This document shows positions 35,191 through 48,533 of a stretch of DNA of 64,000 nt, piece after piece. Under the pieces are notes generated by a model. The model was not told the origin of the DNA. It saw nothing but the letters and a program-made list of their open reading frames with translations, and made no database searches. Position numbers and translations under genes: made by a program. Numbering within the stretch: position 1 is the stretch's first letter; every line of letters begins with the position of its first letter. The stretch comes from Nageia nagi (taxonomy: Eukaryota; Pinophyta). The stretch spans positions 54,374,001-54,438,000 of the forward strand of contig JBITNC010000001.1 in NCBI GenBank assembly GCA_050084985.1, read 5' to 3'.

Positions 35191-38100
35191 TTATTTATAT
35201 TGACTAGGGTAGGTACAATTGCATACCAAGATATGTATAATATTTTATTTTGATATTTAATAATATATGATTGTCATACCAAAAATATCATCCACATAAA
35301 GTAGGGTTAATACCAAGTTATCTAATTCACCGAAGAGATTTTTCATACTTGAGTATCTTTCAACCTTGTATTGTTAAAAGTGCAAGTATTATAACATCTT
35401 ACAATTTGAAAAAAATATAAACTCTATACTTTTGAGTAAAACCCTTTAATCTTTGCTTTATATTTCCCATCTTGACCTTTTGAAATTAAATATTTATTTC
35501 TCATTATATTCCTATCAATTTGATAAGGGAATAAGTGTACTATGTTATATTTACATCAGTTCATTAAGGTCTAACTTCATATCTATCAATCATTAAGAAT
35601 GAATAGAATTTTGAAGGTTCATTATGATCTTTAAATTTGGCAAAGAGAAACATACTCAACTTCACATTTAGTCATACTTTGAGCTCTTTAAGTGACTCAT
35701 TAAATATTTGGTCCAACACTTGACCCTTTTTAGAAGGTTTCATATTTTATAAGAGCCCATTCCATCAACCTTTATTTTACTTGAATCAAAGATTGATTAT
35801 GAAAGAGAGAGAACAAAATATATCCTATAACCTTTAATATCATAGACTATAATGATCCACTCTATTGTGTAACTTCTTCCTCAAATCCTCTTAATTAAAA
35901 TTATTAATATATTTTTTTCCTTAGTTTTGATTCTCAAGAATCATATTACTAAGGTCATGAATAAAAGTTAAGATAAAGGATACTTCACTACAGGTATTAA
36001 AAAGGAAAGATCCTAAAAAACCTTTAAGTGGCACTAGTGGCTTAAAAACATTGCTTACTTATCTTCCATAAGATACAAATTTCTAAAAGGTCAATTCTTG
36101 GGAAGATATTTTAGCCAAACTTAAATTTTGTTTTATCAAAAATGAGTGTACGAGATAAGAGTCTTATACCATCCAAATTCTCAAGGTGAGATTTACCATA
36201 TGCCATGTATATAGGCCACAATTTAGCACATGCCTTTATCACCATAATACTTATTTGATTCAAAACTAATCATCATGAAGGTTTTTGAAGTCATAAGTTT
36301 TAGTAGTGTTTCTTATTAAGATCTTTATTTTAAAAGGTACTCCACCATGTTTTTGCTATAGCTTGAGATTTTATTAACTAAACTCTAGGAGCCTTCTCAA
36401 TGCTATAGAAGGATTTCTAACACAACTTTCTTAATATTTCCAATCCTATCAGTTGTACAATTCAACATCGAATCCTTAATTATGACTACAAAACTTTATT
36501 TTAAGGATTTTGTATTTTAATTCCAAGACCTAATCTTTCAAGAATACATCCATAAACATGGATTAAATAAACTTCCAATATGGAAGTAAATGAGGTACCA
36601 AGTGGTGCACCATAAGTCATTATAAATATGTTAAGCCAATATTTATTGTCACATAAATTATGATAAATGTATAAAAATTCTATACATAAGCAATAATTAC
36701 ATCAACCCTCCTAAGGATGAATTCGTCATTCCAATAATTCATATTTTAATCCTTCTTGAGGCAAATTTCACAAACCCAAATAACTTGGGTTTAACTAAGT
36801 TTAATTTTGATGGACAATAGTCATAAAATCACATCCAAAATCTCCTCCTTGATAAAAGATTCTTGGTTTTTGAAATATGCTTTGTTATGAAGTTAGTAAC
36901 ACTCTCTCTTAAGGGTAACTTCATTAATAATTCTAGCATATTTAAATTTATCTTTGTTTAGCTCATTACAATGATAATAATCAACCAATGCATAAGAATT
37001 GTAAATTTTAAATATCCACCTTTTGAAGGAAGTTTACACTACTTCTCATTTCAAATAATGATATCAAAAAAATATTCACAATAATTATATTTCAGAGAAG
37101 GTTTACATAACTTTCCATTTCTATTAAAGGATATCTAAAGTGTGTGTAAGGAAATAATGAAATCAATAAGTGCACAACATAAATTGAGTAAGAGTTTCTA
37201 TCCAACTAAGGATTTTATTACAAGTGCAACCATTTCAACCAACATGCAACTTAGACATTTAGGAATAAATTTTATATCTACTAATCATTCCAATAAAAAA
37301 TATTTATTCATATAAACTCCATAAATTGAGCTTAAAATTTCATTAAAACCTTATTATTTGCACAAAATATTAGCATAATATTATTTATCTAAATGCTTGC
37401 AAAAAATTAGCTTAAGAAGCTAAAAATACAATTTTCTAATTGTAAAATTTTAAGCATATGGTAAAATATTATTCAATCAATTATTTTGCAAGTTATAAAG
37501 CAATTTTGCAATTGTAAACCACTTTTGCAAATTGTAAGTTATACTTTAAGTTGTAAGTTATAGATTGTAATGCTAATACAACTTATTCTTTCATTGATTA
37601 GCAATTATAAACCAAAGTTTGTAAGTTTAGAGAAATCTAAACTAATTTTTTGGTTAGTGATTGTAGATTAAATTGTAGATTAATGTTCTTTTTCTTTTAT
37701 TGTTATTGTTGTAATAAATTTGAGCACTTTGCCATTTGATTTAACAACTTGAATACTAAAGAAATCAACTACACAAAAAGTTAGTAGTTTTCCTTAAATA
37801 TAATTGTTAGTTATAAAAAAAAACTCCCCCTTGAATTTTAAAGGAAAAAAATAAAAAATATATAAATGATTAAATTTGTTCATCAAGGATAATGCACAAA
37901 GAGTAGCATTTTATTAAAGTATTCACAACCCTTATCTGTTAGGCCTTCGTACCATTAATATCCTCATTGGAATTCTATTGTTGTTTGGTACATTTGGTGA
38001 AACAATATCAATGCTTGGCAAGAAAGCCATACCTCCTTTTACCTATACTATCACATTCCATGAGAGGATGTCTTGTCAATCATATAGTCACTTACTTTGC

Positions 38101-38423
38101 AAGCACTTGCTAAACACCCATAATATACATACATATAGAAGGTTATATTTTCTAGAAACTTGATGTGAATGGTTCAATACCTATAAGATTCTTTTGCAGA
38201 TTTGAGGATAGTCGAAAAATGTATAGGGCAGGAGCATTTGTAGCATAGAGTTGGCTATAAGGGGCATGTTGTGTGACTAGGAGAAGACATTCACATGGGT
38301 GCAAAGGGTCGATAGCGGGTTGCATGGAGAAGGAGATTATATGCATGTAGGATGTGGGATGTGAAGAAGAGGGTTTCCAATGAACAAGAACCTCACTCAC
38401 TCCCCTAATTTCCATGGTTCATA

Positions 38424-38475
<52 letters not shown>

Positions 38476-38885
38476 CTTCTAGTTTAAAAAATTCATATAG
38501 TAGAATGAATTAATATAATGCTCTCCTCTTTTTTATATAACAAAAAGATTATATATCTAAAAAAATTGTAAATTTTTACAATTTTGTAAAATTAAAATAA
38601 ATTGCAAATTTTTCTACAACCAAGATATAATAAAAATATTGTTGTTACATACTAAGCATTTTTTTTAAAAAATGCAACTCTTAAGAAATAAAAATTGTTA
38701 GTATAAATTACATAGCAATAATACTTTATTATATTAAGCCAAAAAATTGTAACTAACAACAAAATGTAATATTTAAACAAATAGCTCTAAGAATAATGCA
38801 AGAGAGTGAGAAATTATACCTTAGTATATTTTACCACTCTATGAAGAGTAGAAGGAGAAACCTCTAAGATGACTCTGATACCTAA
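35191..38885. other. E2 interior and primer site, no gene
   Basis: AT-rich non-coding sequence with stops in all frames. At 38426-38472 it holds an uninterrupted (AT)n microsatellite of about 46 bp. The primer site is at 38871-38884 (gactctgatacc on plus, ggtatcagagtc in element sense), two bases inside the LTR end, matching the initiator tRNA-Met site of copia elements. Confidence 0.7.
38426..38472. repeat. (AT)n microsatellite
   Basis: About 23 uninterrupted AT units within the interior of E2. Being pure in an otherwise much-mutated region, it is probably recent. Confidence 0.95.
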
Positions 38886-39450
38886 TGAGGAGATTAAGTG
38901 GATCTTTATCTCCACCCAAGATCACCTTGGATGAAATATTCCTAATCTTAAAAACATGTAGATCATTCACACAAAGATAAATTAAGCATGTATAGTGGTT
39001 CCTCTTACTATGGGAGTGTATTAATTTGAACCATCTCAATTCTATTATCTCAAGAACTCTAGCTCTCTCTATAACTAGAAGCATATTCAAGCTTCCTACA
39101 AGATCAAGCTCTCCTCAAACTATGAGAATGAGAGTGCCTTCCACAAGTGTATTTTACATCAAACCTAATCCCTCCTTTTATGGGTGAAAATCTCACCTTC
39201 GCTCATCCTTTTACCCAAGGGGAATGCCATAGACCAAAGGTCTTTAATTTACATGAGGTGAGAATGGATAAGCGTTATGCTTGAGTATAGGGAAAGACTC
39301 CCAATATTTAATATAATTAAATAAGTAAAAGGTATTTGAAAATAATTTTAAGTATTAAGTGTTTAAATATGGAGTGACATAAAAGAAGTATTATTCCTTA
39401 AATACCATCTATAGACTAACTTACATAATAATACATTATATTTTCTAACA
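38886..39450 (-). repeat. E2 LTR (5' LTR in element sense)
   Basis: Partner of 33133-33693. In element sense it starts tgttagaaaa at 39450 and ends at 38886 with ctcctca, followed by the primer site. Confidence 0.9.
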
Positions 39451-40190
39451 ACTTCATTTTTTGAGCTGATCAACTCAAGTAAAGAGAAGGAAAAACAATT
39501 AAATACTTTAGCAAGTATTGGAGGAAGATAATAAACAAGATTATCATTGATGAGAAAAAAAAACTGGAAGCACTCCTTCAATCATTGTAATATAAATATA
39601 AGGTACTTTATTTTGATTATCGTAAGTTGTACCTATATACATTTCTTTATAATATCATATAAAAATAAAGATTCATAATAAGGTATGGAGAATTAAAAAT
39701 GAAAAGAATATTATTTACCTCCATCTAAGATCAACCAATAAGAGCACCAACCCAAACCTATCATTTTAGCAACTGTGAATAAAGCCAAGAATATAAGTAA
39801 GGAACCTCAAAAATAAATAAGAAACTTTACTCCTATCTATGATGACATTGATGAAGTTGTGACTCATATAGTCAAGAATAAGCTCTTAATGTTACCTTCT
39901 CCTCCAACTAAGGATCCCAAGTTTGGTCCTAATATTAAGTATGAACATTATTGCAACTATCATGGACAAAAAGATCACTGAACTAAAGATTGCATCATAT
40001 TAAAGAATAAGATCCAAGATTTGATGGATATTAGGAAGATTTATTTTCCTCCTCCAAAGGAATCAAACACAAAGACTAATAGACCTCAACATGAGAAGAA
40101 TAAGAATTTGGGAATCTACAAGAATCCTTTCCCTCATTTTGTTAAAGTAAAAAATCTAGACAGATTAGTGAATTTCATGGAATGATTTCA
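39451..40190 (+). pseudogene. gag: gag of element X, C-terminal part with zinc-binding segment
   Basis: Directly after E2 the frame resumes with TSFFELINSSKEKEKQLNTL, continuing the gag core. Further on (39840-40190) the frame reads KNKLLMLPSPPTKDPKFGP, then CNYHGQKDH, stop, TKDCIILKNKIQDLMDI: a C-x2-H-x4-H-x4-C pattern and the KDC-LKNKI-DL sequence that follows it in gypsy gag proteins of the Tat branch. NPFPHFVKVKN follows. Binding of RNA by this segment is the family role. Stops and shifts are present. No protease or reverse transcriptase follows. Confidence 0.8.
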
Positions 40191-40199
40191 AAAGACATA

Positions 40200-41330
40200 T
40201 AAAAGAGGTATGACTACTTGTAGGCATTGCACTTTTCATTTTTTATTTTATTTAGTTATTTTATATTTTTATGCATGAATAAATACAAAAATAAAAACCA
40301 AATCCACCCTTGCATCTGCATCATAGTGCTAGTACTACCAACAACATTAGTGCTAGTCATTTAGGGTATTTTCATCTCCAAATCGATGGGAAAATTTATG
40401 CATTATTAAACATGTCATTTTCTTTATTCCTTTCATTGAAACATAGAAGTTAATTTTTTACTTAAAAATACATAAAACTTGAATAATAATAAAAAAATGA
40501 TGATAAATATTTTATTTCATAGTTCACTTCCTACATAGGCATCTTGTATGTCCTAAATCTTATATCCAAGCACATTTCCATTATGTCATTCCAACAGTAA
40601 TGCTATAGCACATTAGGTTTTTTGTTTTATAATTTTTACATTTCATCATTCATATGTCACAAAAATAACTTAAAAATATTAAAAAAACATGCATAAAATG
40701 ATAAAAATTTAAACATGAGTATAATATAATTTTTGGGTCCATAAAATGATAATGTCTCATATATATATCATAATGGTCCAAAAAGATACAAAATACATCC
40801 ATCTAGTTTCTCCTTCCATCCCCATGGACACTTTGCTCACTTGGGCATTTTGTGCTTGTCTCATGATCAAGTACATAAGTTTGACTCTCCAAATATTGAT
40901 TATGTATAGCCACTATATTTTGGTTGTACTTTTCATATTTTTGTACTTCTTAAAGCACACCAAACATGTTATTATTTTGGTTTGCATCTAATACACCAAC
41001 CATGAGTAACCTTATTTTATACTTCAAGCTCATTCTTCAAGTTAATTATCTCATCTTTTGATGCAAGCTCTTCATCTTTGAACTCACTTATATCATACTT
41101 TATTATTAATAGTTTTTTCAATTCAACATATTCTTATTTGTATGAATTCAACTCTTTTTTATTTGCATAATGTTCCTCATACAATACATTAAATTATTCC
41201 TTTAGAATAGCTATAAGAAAATTAAAAAAATATTACATATGTTAGCTACATGAAATAAATACATATATACATTTGTAAGGCTAACATTTTGCAATAATAT
41301 TATTGAGTATACTTACCAAGATTACTAAAA
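40200..41330. other. element X between gag and the antisense gene, no pol
   Basis: This is where a complete gypsy element would have protease and reverse transcriptase. I find none on either strand. The plus frame at 40746-40991 is hydrophobic and unrecognised. The sequence is AT-rich with runs of A. Confidence 0.5.
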
Positions 41331-41339
41331 TGACTTATT

Positions 41340-42640
41340 GGAGTAATGAGGAGGATACTAACTAGGATTTTTACACCCTCTACATCATCCATGGATCACC
41401 TAATGGATCCACACTAAGAGAATCCTCCTACCCATCATGGACATCATCATATACCTCCATGTCATCATGTCCCTCACCATCATCATCTTCTTCCTCATCA
41501 TCTCCTTCTGTAGTTGCCTATATCTCCTCCTCAGCATATATACCAAGTGGAAATGATCAATACATATAACTCCATGCCATATGTACATATTTATATGCTG
41601 TGTCATAAAAGCATTCTCATCATTATCATCTCCTAACCCATCATCCTATGGAGGGGATTAATTCATGGTCTAATAAGGTATTACCTTTGAATCACATGGA
41701 TTCATCACATGTCCCACTATTATATGGATCATAAACTAACATGAAGGAGGAACAAATTGGCCATGAATGAATTAAACATTACATAGTTGGGCCTATATTA
41801 CTCAATGAATGCTTTCCTTGTATATTTCTACTTGAGTTTATATGCACTCTCCTACCATTCCATATGCTCATCTGGGTTATACACTACATCACTAGGAGAT
41901 AGACTATCAAAAATTTTCTTCCATTGATTTATGGTATTATAAACATGATATTCCCTATATGTGACTATCCATTGATACTAATCATGAAGTGTACCATCCT
42001 CAACCTCTACAGAAGCTCCAAAGGTTGAAATATTGTAATATGCTCATAAGCCTAACACTATAATATATATGTTTGAGCTATTTAACCTTCCATTCTTCAT
42101 CACTAAAATAACATTATACAAATCATGATAAATTTGCACTAAGATGCAAGGGTCCCAAGGATATTTATGCATCTTCACCATTTTCTTCACTACATGTATC
42201 ATCACCAAAGAAAATACGTTATGATTTATTTTTGAAAATAAGATATTCATATTATTACAATCAGTCTTATATGTCTCTTCATCTTTTATTTTCTCCAGAT
42301 TTCCTTATGAATATAGAATACCTTTTTATTGATATGATACTTATCCAAACCATTCAACCACTTGGAATTCTTTTCCATACCTATCATCATGAGATTGCCT
42401 TTCATATGTATCAATTTTTCCTTCATGAGAACCCTCAATACATGATGTGTATCCTCCAAGGTAACAATGATTTCATTATTATAAAGGTGAAATATATTGG
42501 TCCTCTCTTACCATAACTCAAATAGTATTTTCAATATGTGCACTGACGAGTAACATCAACTCATCTTGGCCTAGCTGATTAAACCAGGTCTTGGTGGTCT
42601 CCCATCTCATTCTCCATGGCTTTGTAACAATAATATGAGA
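41340..42640 (-). pseudogene. plant mobile domain (PMD) gene, antisense in element X, broken
   Basis: Plant mobile domain proteins (MAIN/MAIL-type) occur as host proteins and also inside transposons; in the latter their role is unclear. Read on the minus strand from about 42640: TTKTWFNQLGQDELMLL, then IIVTLEDTHHVLRVLMK (about 42465-42430), which matches the family's V-T-L-E-D-V-x-x-[VL]-L block. Later YQWIVTYREYHVYNTINQWK and YNPDEHMEW (about 41975-41850) match the C-terminal end of the domain, where members read a conserved Y-x-D-E-Y-x-x-W. An acidic tail of D and E follows at 41550-41430. Several shifts and stops. It is oriented opposite to gag of X, as in other plant gypsy elements with antisense extra genes. 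Confidence 0.7.
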
Positions 42641-42659
42641 ATGGAATTACAATAAATGA

Positions 42660-44130
42660 AGACAATCAAGTAATCATGCATGTTTTTTAATTTATAAAGT
42701 TTCTTCTACATATTTAATTATAAAATTGAAAGAAATAAATAGTTACAATCATGCATTCCAAAGGAAACCCCTATTGTTCGTACATCGCTAGCATTGGGAA
42801 GAATTGCATCCCAATACCAACATTGTACATCCTTAAGAAAAATATGATTACATTTACAACATACTTTCAACACATCAATTCTATGTTATAAAATAAATTT
42901 TAAGCAAAATAAATGCATACAAATATGAAAATATTATTACATTGATTTATTAGATAAATTTGATATTTGCAAATTGTTTAATCCATTAAATTCCCAATTA
43001 TTTCAATTTTAACCATAAAACAAGTTATCCTACATATTCTTAGGGCATAAACTATTACCAAATGAAACAAATATGAATTTGATCAAAGAGCATACACATG
43101 ATGATTATTTTTCTTTGTAATTCTCACTTCTATGACTCAAAATCAATCACACATATAAAAAAATATAAATATAGGCCATGAAATATCCCAAAAAATGCTT
43201 CAAACTCACACAAGATCAAATCTCTTCCAAACAAGATAGAAAATAAAAAAAATGATAAATAAATCTAGGTTGAGCCTATTTAAAAGAAAAATAGGACACT
43301 CAATCTTATCGAGACACTCACAACCTTTTAATATAAACTAATATCTTTTCCTTCAAGATAAGTCCCATAACATCTCCAATTCACATAAAATTCAAAGTAA
43401 ACATTCTAAGAACATTAGTTTCAATGGTACTAGTAGCGCTAGTGCTAGCAAGTAAATACCTATGATAAATTATCTTCTAGTATTTCCAAGAAAAATCATA
43501 GGGATGGTTCATATTTCATTTTCTATTAGTAAGTAGATACAAAAAATTATATAAAGGCTTCAAATTTGCAAATATAACTTAATGCTAACACTAAGGGCAA
43601 CATTAAGGTAAACATAACATTTTCACAGGAAAAGACTTGGGGGCATGTCCTTAGGAATCACAAAGGGAGTTATCTCAGCTTCTCTTTTTCTTTGAATTAC
43701 ACTTATATGATTTCAAATATTTTACAAAGTTCTTATATGTACATGATCATAAATGTTCTATAAGTTTTTATGATTTTCAAAGATTTATCAAGTCTAATGT
43801 AGTCTTATATCTTTCACTATTTATTTCATTTATGTTCCTTTTATCACTAATAAATCTATGGATGATGAAAGATTTCAAAGTCATATGATATATTTTCTTT
43901 CATTAATGATTATTAGGTCAATGAAAACTCAATGGATGATGAAAGCTTTGATTTATTTATTTCAAAAAGTCCATGTTCTGTGTTCCTCATGCTCACATGA
44001 TTCTAAAACATGTTTATATTCATATGAATTCTAAATATATACAAAACTAATATGCATATTTATGATCACATATTTTGTTGGTTGGGATATAATTAATCAT
44101 CATTTTATGATCCCAAATTATACCTAGGGT
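42660..44130. other. element X 3' interior, no gene
   Basis: Non-coding. A gacttgggggcatgtcc purine-rich segment near 43634-43650 resembles sequence near the 3' end of gypsy elements. Words such as caatggatgatgaaag (near 43860 and 43930) repeat. The stretch continues at 49022 after E3, with related ttggttggg...taattaatcatcat segments on both sides. Confidence 0.45.
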
Positions 44131-44609
44131 TGATGGAAATGAAGGATTCCATAAACTAAGATCACTTTCAAGTTTCTCCAACAAATCTAACATTCATTCT
44201 TCTAAAAAAAATAATTAATTATAAAAAATAACACATCATGTATAGTGGTTCCTCCATATTTTGGAAGTACATCTATTTTGAATTATCATTCTATTACTTC
44301 TCATAAGATAACTTTTTTACAAATTTTTAAAAATTCTTTTACAAAGCTCCTACAAGAGCATTTCTATAAGACAAGTATTACTATGCTTTATCAAGTTACA
44401 TAATGAAGGAGGTACCTCTTTATTTATAAGAAAAAATCTATTTTTTAATTTTTCTTTTACCCAAAGGTAAGGTTAAAGGTATTTCTATATTTATTTCTCT
44501 TTTTATATTTATTCTCTTAATACTTTAAAATATCAAAAAATACTTTAAGTATTAAATAAATTTACATTGAAAAAAAATATTACACAATATTAAATTACAA
44601 TTTCAACCA
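44131..44609 (-). repeat. E3 LTR (3' LTR in element sense)
   Basis: Starts tgatggaa and ends caatttcaacca. It matches 48534-49016, for example tatagtggttcctcc, acaaagctcctacaaga and ttctcttaatactt. It is followed by ctcttccttaata (purine-rich in element sense). A TATA-like box in element sense is at about 44430-44420 (ttataaata). Confidence 0.88.
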
Positions 44610-45379
44610 CTCTTCCTTAATACAATATTGGGTAAAGAGTCAAAAAGATAAAGAGAAAGAGAAAGAGAGAGCTCCCTCTATAGAAATACAAATAGAGTTG
44701 AAAACTTTTTACATATTTGAAAAAGTAATAGAATATAGATGGTTATACAATGGATCAACTACTTAAGTATTTTAACAAATAGTTTTACAATATAATTATT
44801 AACTAAAAAATTATTTTTTTGTACAAGAGTAGTCATTCAATAATATGTTGATATGATGAGCTCCTTGAGCTTACATATTCAAAGTAATCTATAATCTCAA
44901 TAAGAACCTACAATCTACAAGTAACTCATAAATAAGATCAATTAGATATATCATATACACTCATATAAGATAGATGGTATCTATAAATTGATTAAAAATA
45001 TCAAATCATTACATATGCACAACATCAAAGATGATATACATCATCAACTATATATCACATATGCAAACTAAATAAAATATATCAATCATAATATGATATT
45101 AATAATATCATGTGTATAACATTATCATATGTATAATCAATCTAGTGATATAAATGCATTTTCAATTAAGGATATAAAAAATATCATCAATCTTTGTAAA
45201 AAAATTAATTTTTTATTTTTATGTTTATTTATTTTAGATTATTATTTTATATTTGTTAAAGGTATATGAATTTATATGAAGGTGTCATCACATCATAATA
45301 TTTTATAATTTAATTCTTTCTTTTGATGATAATTTTATCAAATAAATACTTATGTGGCCATGTTATCTTAACTATGTTA

Positions 45380-46150
45380 CAAATAATCAAATGTCATCTT
45401 GACTAAACCACTAAGTTATTATTTTCAAAGGCATAATCATGTAATTAAATCAAGATTTATAAGCTACAAATATAAACTTGACCAAATATAAAGCTAATAT
45501 TTATAAAATAAAATATAAGCCATAAATACTAACTTGAATAAACATAAAGCTAAGATTTACAAAATAAAGCATAAGCCATATACATAAATTCTTATCTATT
45601 TACAAATATATTGATTTATATATTTAAGTTCTTCTTCAATAATATTGTATCATAGATGAAGAACAAGCCATAAAATATTATCTTGACTACCATATCAAGA
45701 TACACAAACCATATAATGCCAACTTGACTATGCTACTAGTTAATATGCATAAAATAAAATTTGGTAGCATTAATTTATCAACATGAATTCAAATTTAATC
45801 AAACAATTATAATTTTAGAGAAGAAAAAACCTTTTTAACCACTCTAATAATGTGTAATCATGGAGAAGATTGAACTTTTTTAACCACTTTAATAATATAG
45901 TTATAGAGAAAGAAAAACTTTTTTTAACTATTTCATATACTATAATTTGTTAACAAATAACAATGTGGTAATCAATCTATTATCATGGATAAAATTTTTA
46001 AACAAAGAAGTATAGTAGTATTAATCTATAAATATGGATAAACTTATCAACTATGGAAGTATAGTGGTATCAATCCATAAATATAGATATTCTTTCAAAA
46101 TATGAGAGTATAAAGATATTAATCTATGAATATTCATAAATATGGAAATA
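45380..46150 (-). repeat. E3 internal arrays (degraded E-family repeats)
   Basis: Decayed cttgactaaaccactaagtt units (45390-45740), ctttttaaccactctaataat units (45825-45945) and atctataaatatggat units (45970-46145) occur in the same order as in E2. Confidence 0.7.
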
Positions 46151-47229
46151 TGCTTAGATTTTATACTCCTCTTTAAGAGTAACTATCATTAAAAAAATTT
46201 ATTGCAATTACTAATCTCTACAAATGTAAAAAAGAATGTACACTTCCTAAATGTACTTTTACATTTTTCATTTTAAAAAAAAGATTTTTCATATGCAAAA
46301 GCAATCAATAGTGAATTATTTTTAATAAATCTTATGGAAAAAATTTTAAAACTTTGCACTCTAACAAGTATATTACCTAATGTGCACAAAATTTTTGAAG
46401 ATTAATGCATAAAAATTCTAATGTTGAAAAAGTTTACAAATTTTACTTTAACAATAATTTATATTCAACCAAAAATATTTTCATACAACATAAGATCAAT
46501 GTGCATAAATAAGAATATATGCATAACCAAAAAGTTTTCATCTAATATAGGATTAAAAAATAAAGATAATTTAAAGAAAAATTACATAAATTTTTATTTC
46601 AAATAATATGCATACAAAAAATATCCATATCAACCATCAATTTTATAATCTAATACATATTAAGCATACTAAAACTTTTATAATATAAATTAATGAACCA
46701 ATAAGGATAGTGCATATCAAAATTTGAAATAAATTTTTATATTATGCACATCCAAGCACTATATATTTTTATTCAACTAAGGAGATTAATTATGTGCATA
46801 AATTAACCATTCAAGTATAATAGCAATATAATGTACATAACCAAGTATAACAAGCACAAAGTTTTATAATATAATACGATTTCTTTTTTTTTATTATTAT
46901 AACAACAAAACATCATAAATTAACATAAGAAAAAAAATTACATTAAAATGGTTTGCAAGACATTAAAAATTATATAAAAATAATAATTATTACTTTCAAA
47001 AATTTCTCACTTGATAAATTAGTCCAATTTTACCTTCAAAGTCTATTATACTTATAATAATTATGCATTTAAATAAATAAATTTTACACTAAGATGAGAA
47101 TTTAGCAAATAAAAAAAATCATATATTAAAAAATGCATATAAGTTACAATTTAACTCATTCTTAAAAATATACAATTATCAATAATTTAAATCTTTACTT
47201 AAAAATTGTATCATACTTTAAAAGACTTA

Positions 47230-47830
47230 AGGACTTAAATTTAACTCATTAAAAAATTAGAAAGTTTACCTTTTTCTTTTTTTAACTCGTTAAAGATTTC
47301 CTTTTTTTTGAAAAAAAAGAATAAAATGAGCTCATGTTAAAAATGCTAAAATTAAAAAAATGACTTATTAAAAAAATTAGAAAGTCCACCTTTCTTTTTT
47401 TATTTAACTCATTAAATATTTTCTTTTTAAAAAAATAAAATAAAAGAAGCCCATATTAAAAATGCTAAAATTAAAAAAGTAACTTATTAAAAAATAGAAA
47501 GTCCACCTTTCTTTTTTTAACTCATTAAAGATTCATTTAAAAAAAAAAGATAAAAGAGCTCATATTAAAGATGCTAAAATTAAAAAATAACTCATTAAAA
47601 AAATTAAAAAGTCCATCTTTTTTTTTTTTTTTAACTCATTAAAAATTCTCCTTTTTAAAACAAAAAGATAAAAGGAGCTCATATTAAAGATGCTAAAATT
47701 AAAAAACAACTCATTCAAAAAATTAAAAGTCCATATTTCCTTTTTTTAACTTATTAAAGATTCCATTTAAAAAAAAAATAAATGATAAAAGGAGCTCATA
47801 TTAAAGATGCTAAAATTAAGAAAGAAACTT
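47230..47830. repeat. E3 internal array, unit about 118 bp, five to six copies
   Basis: The word atgctaaaattaa recurs near 47343, 47462, 47571, 47689 and 47807. Each unit also has agaaagtccacctttc, a T-rich and an A-rich run, and a ctcatattaaa block. T and A runs within a unit could pair as hairpins. Not seen in E1 or E2. Confidence 0.85.
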
Positions 47831-48533
47831 TTTTCCCTTAAAAAAAATTGTATTTTAAAAAAACTTTTTTAATTATTCTTATTTAACAATAAAAATAAAA
47901 AATCTATTTTTTTAAAATAATAATAGAATTCTATTTTTTTTAATATTAAAATAATAAAGAATTTTTTTTTTCTTTTTTTAGTAACAAATATATATATAAA
48001 ACTTTCATTGTTTTATATATAAAAATTATATATAAAAAATTTCATCAAATTTTTCATATATAAAAAAATTGCAAGCTTTTGTAACATGACTTGTTACCAA
48101 AAAAATTTGTAACCTTTGTTAATATAGCAAGATAATATTTTAACTTGCTAAAAAAAGCCTTTTATTACAAAAATCATAAATTAGATTTTTATAAGCTTGC
48201 AACTAAGTAAAAAAAAAGTAGAAGCACTAATTCTTTTTAAGATCTTAGATTCTAACTATATACCATTTGTTAGACCTAACTTCAAATACTACTAGCATGT
48301 TACTAACATAAAAATGTTAGATCTTATCCAATTACTCTAGCATAAATATGTTAGTATAGATATCAAATTTTAACTTCAAAATAAGAAATTAAAATAGGCT
48401 AACCATTGAAGTTTCAAATAAAAAATTGAAATAAATTTAGAGGTTAGATATATCTTAAATTTGAGAAGAGTTACCTCAAACTTACCAAGTAGAAATTTGA
48501 GGAGATTACTATAAGAATGGCTTTGATACCATT

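Larger units (their letters stand above)
33133..39450 (-). mobile_element. element E2: non-coding LTR element of the E family, 6.3 kb, inserted in gag of X
   Basis: Read on the minus strand: LTR 39450-38886, primer site at 38884-38871, interior, purine tract, LTR 33693-33133. The flanks give a near-perfect 5-bp duplication (actta at 33128-33132, acttc at 39451-39455), and the interrupted gag reads through if the element is removed. The interior has no gag or pol; its frames (37978-38163, 38152-38415 and others) show no domain. It shares tandem arrays and primer-site layout with E1 and E3, so all three are one family that moved with proteins from another element. Confidence 0.9.
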
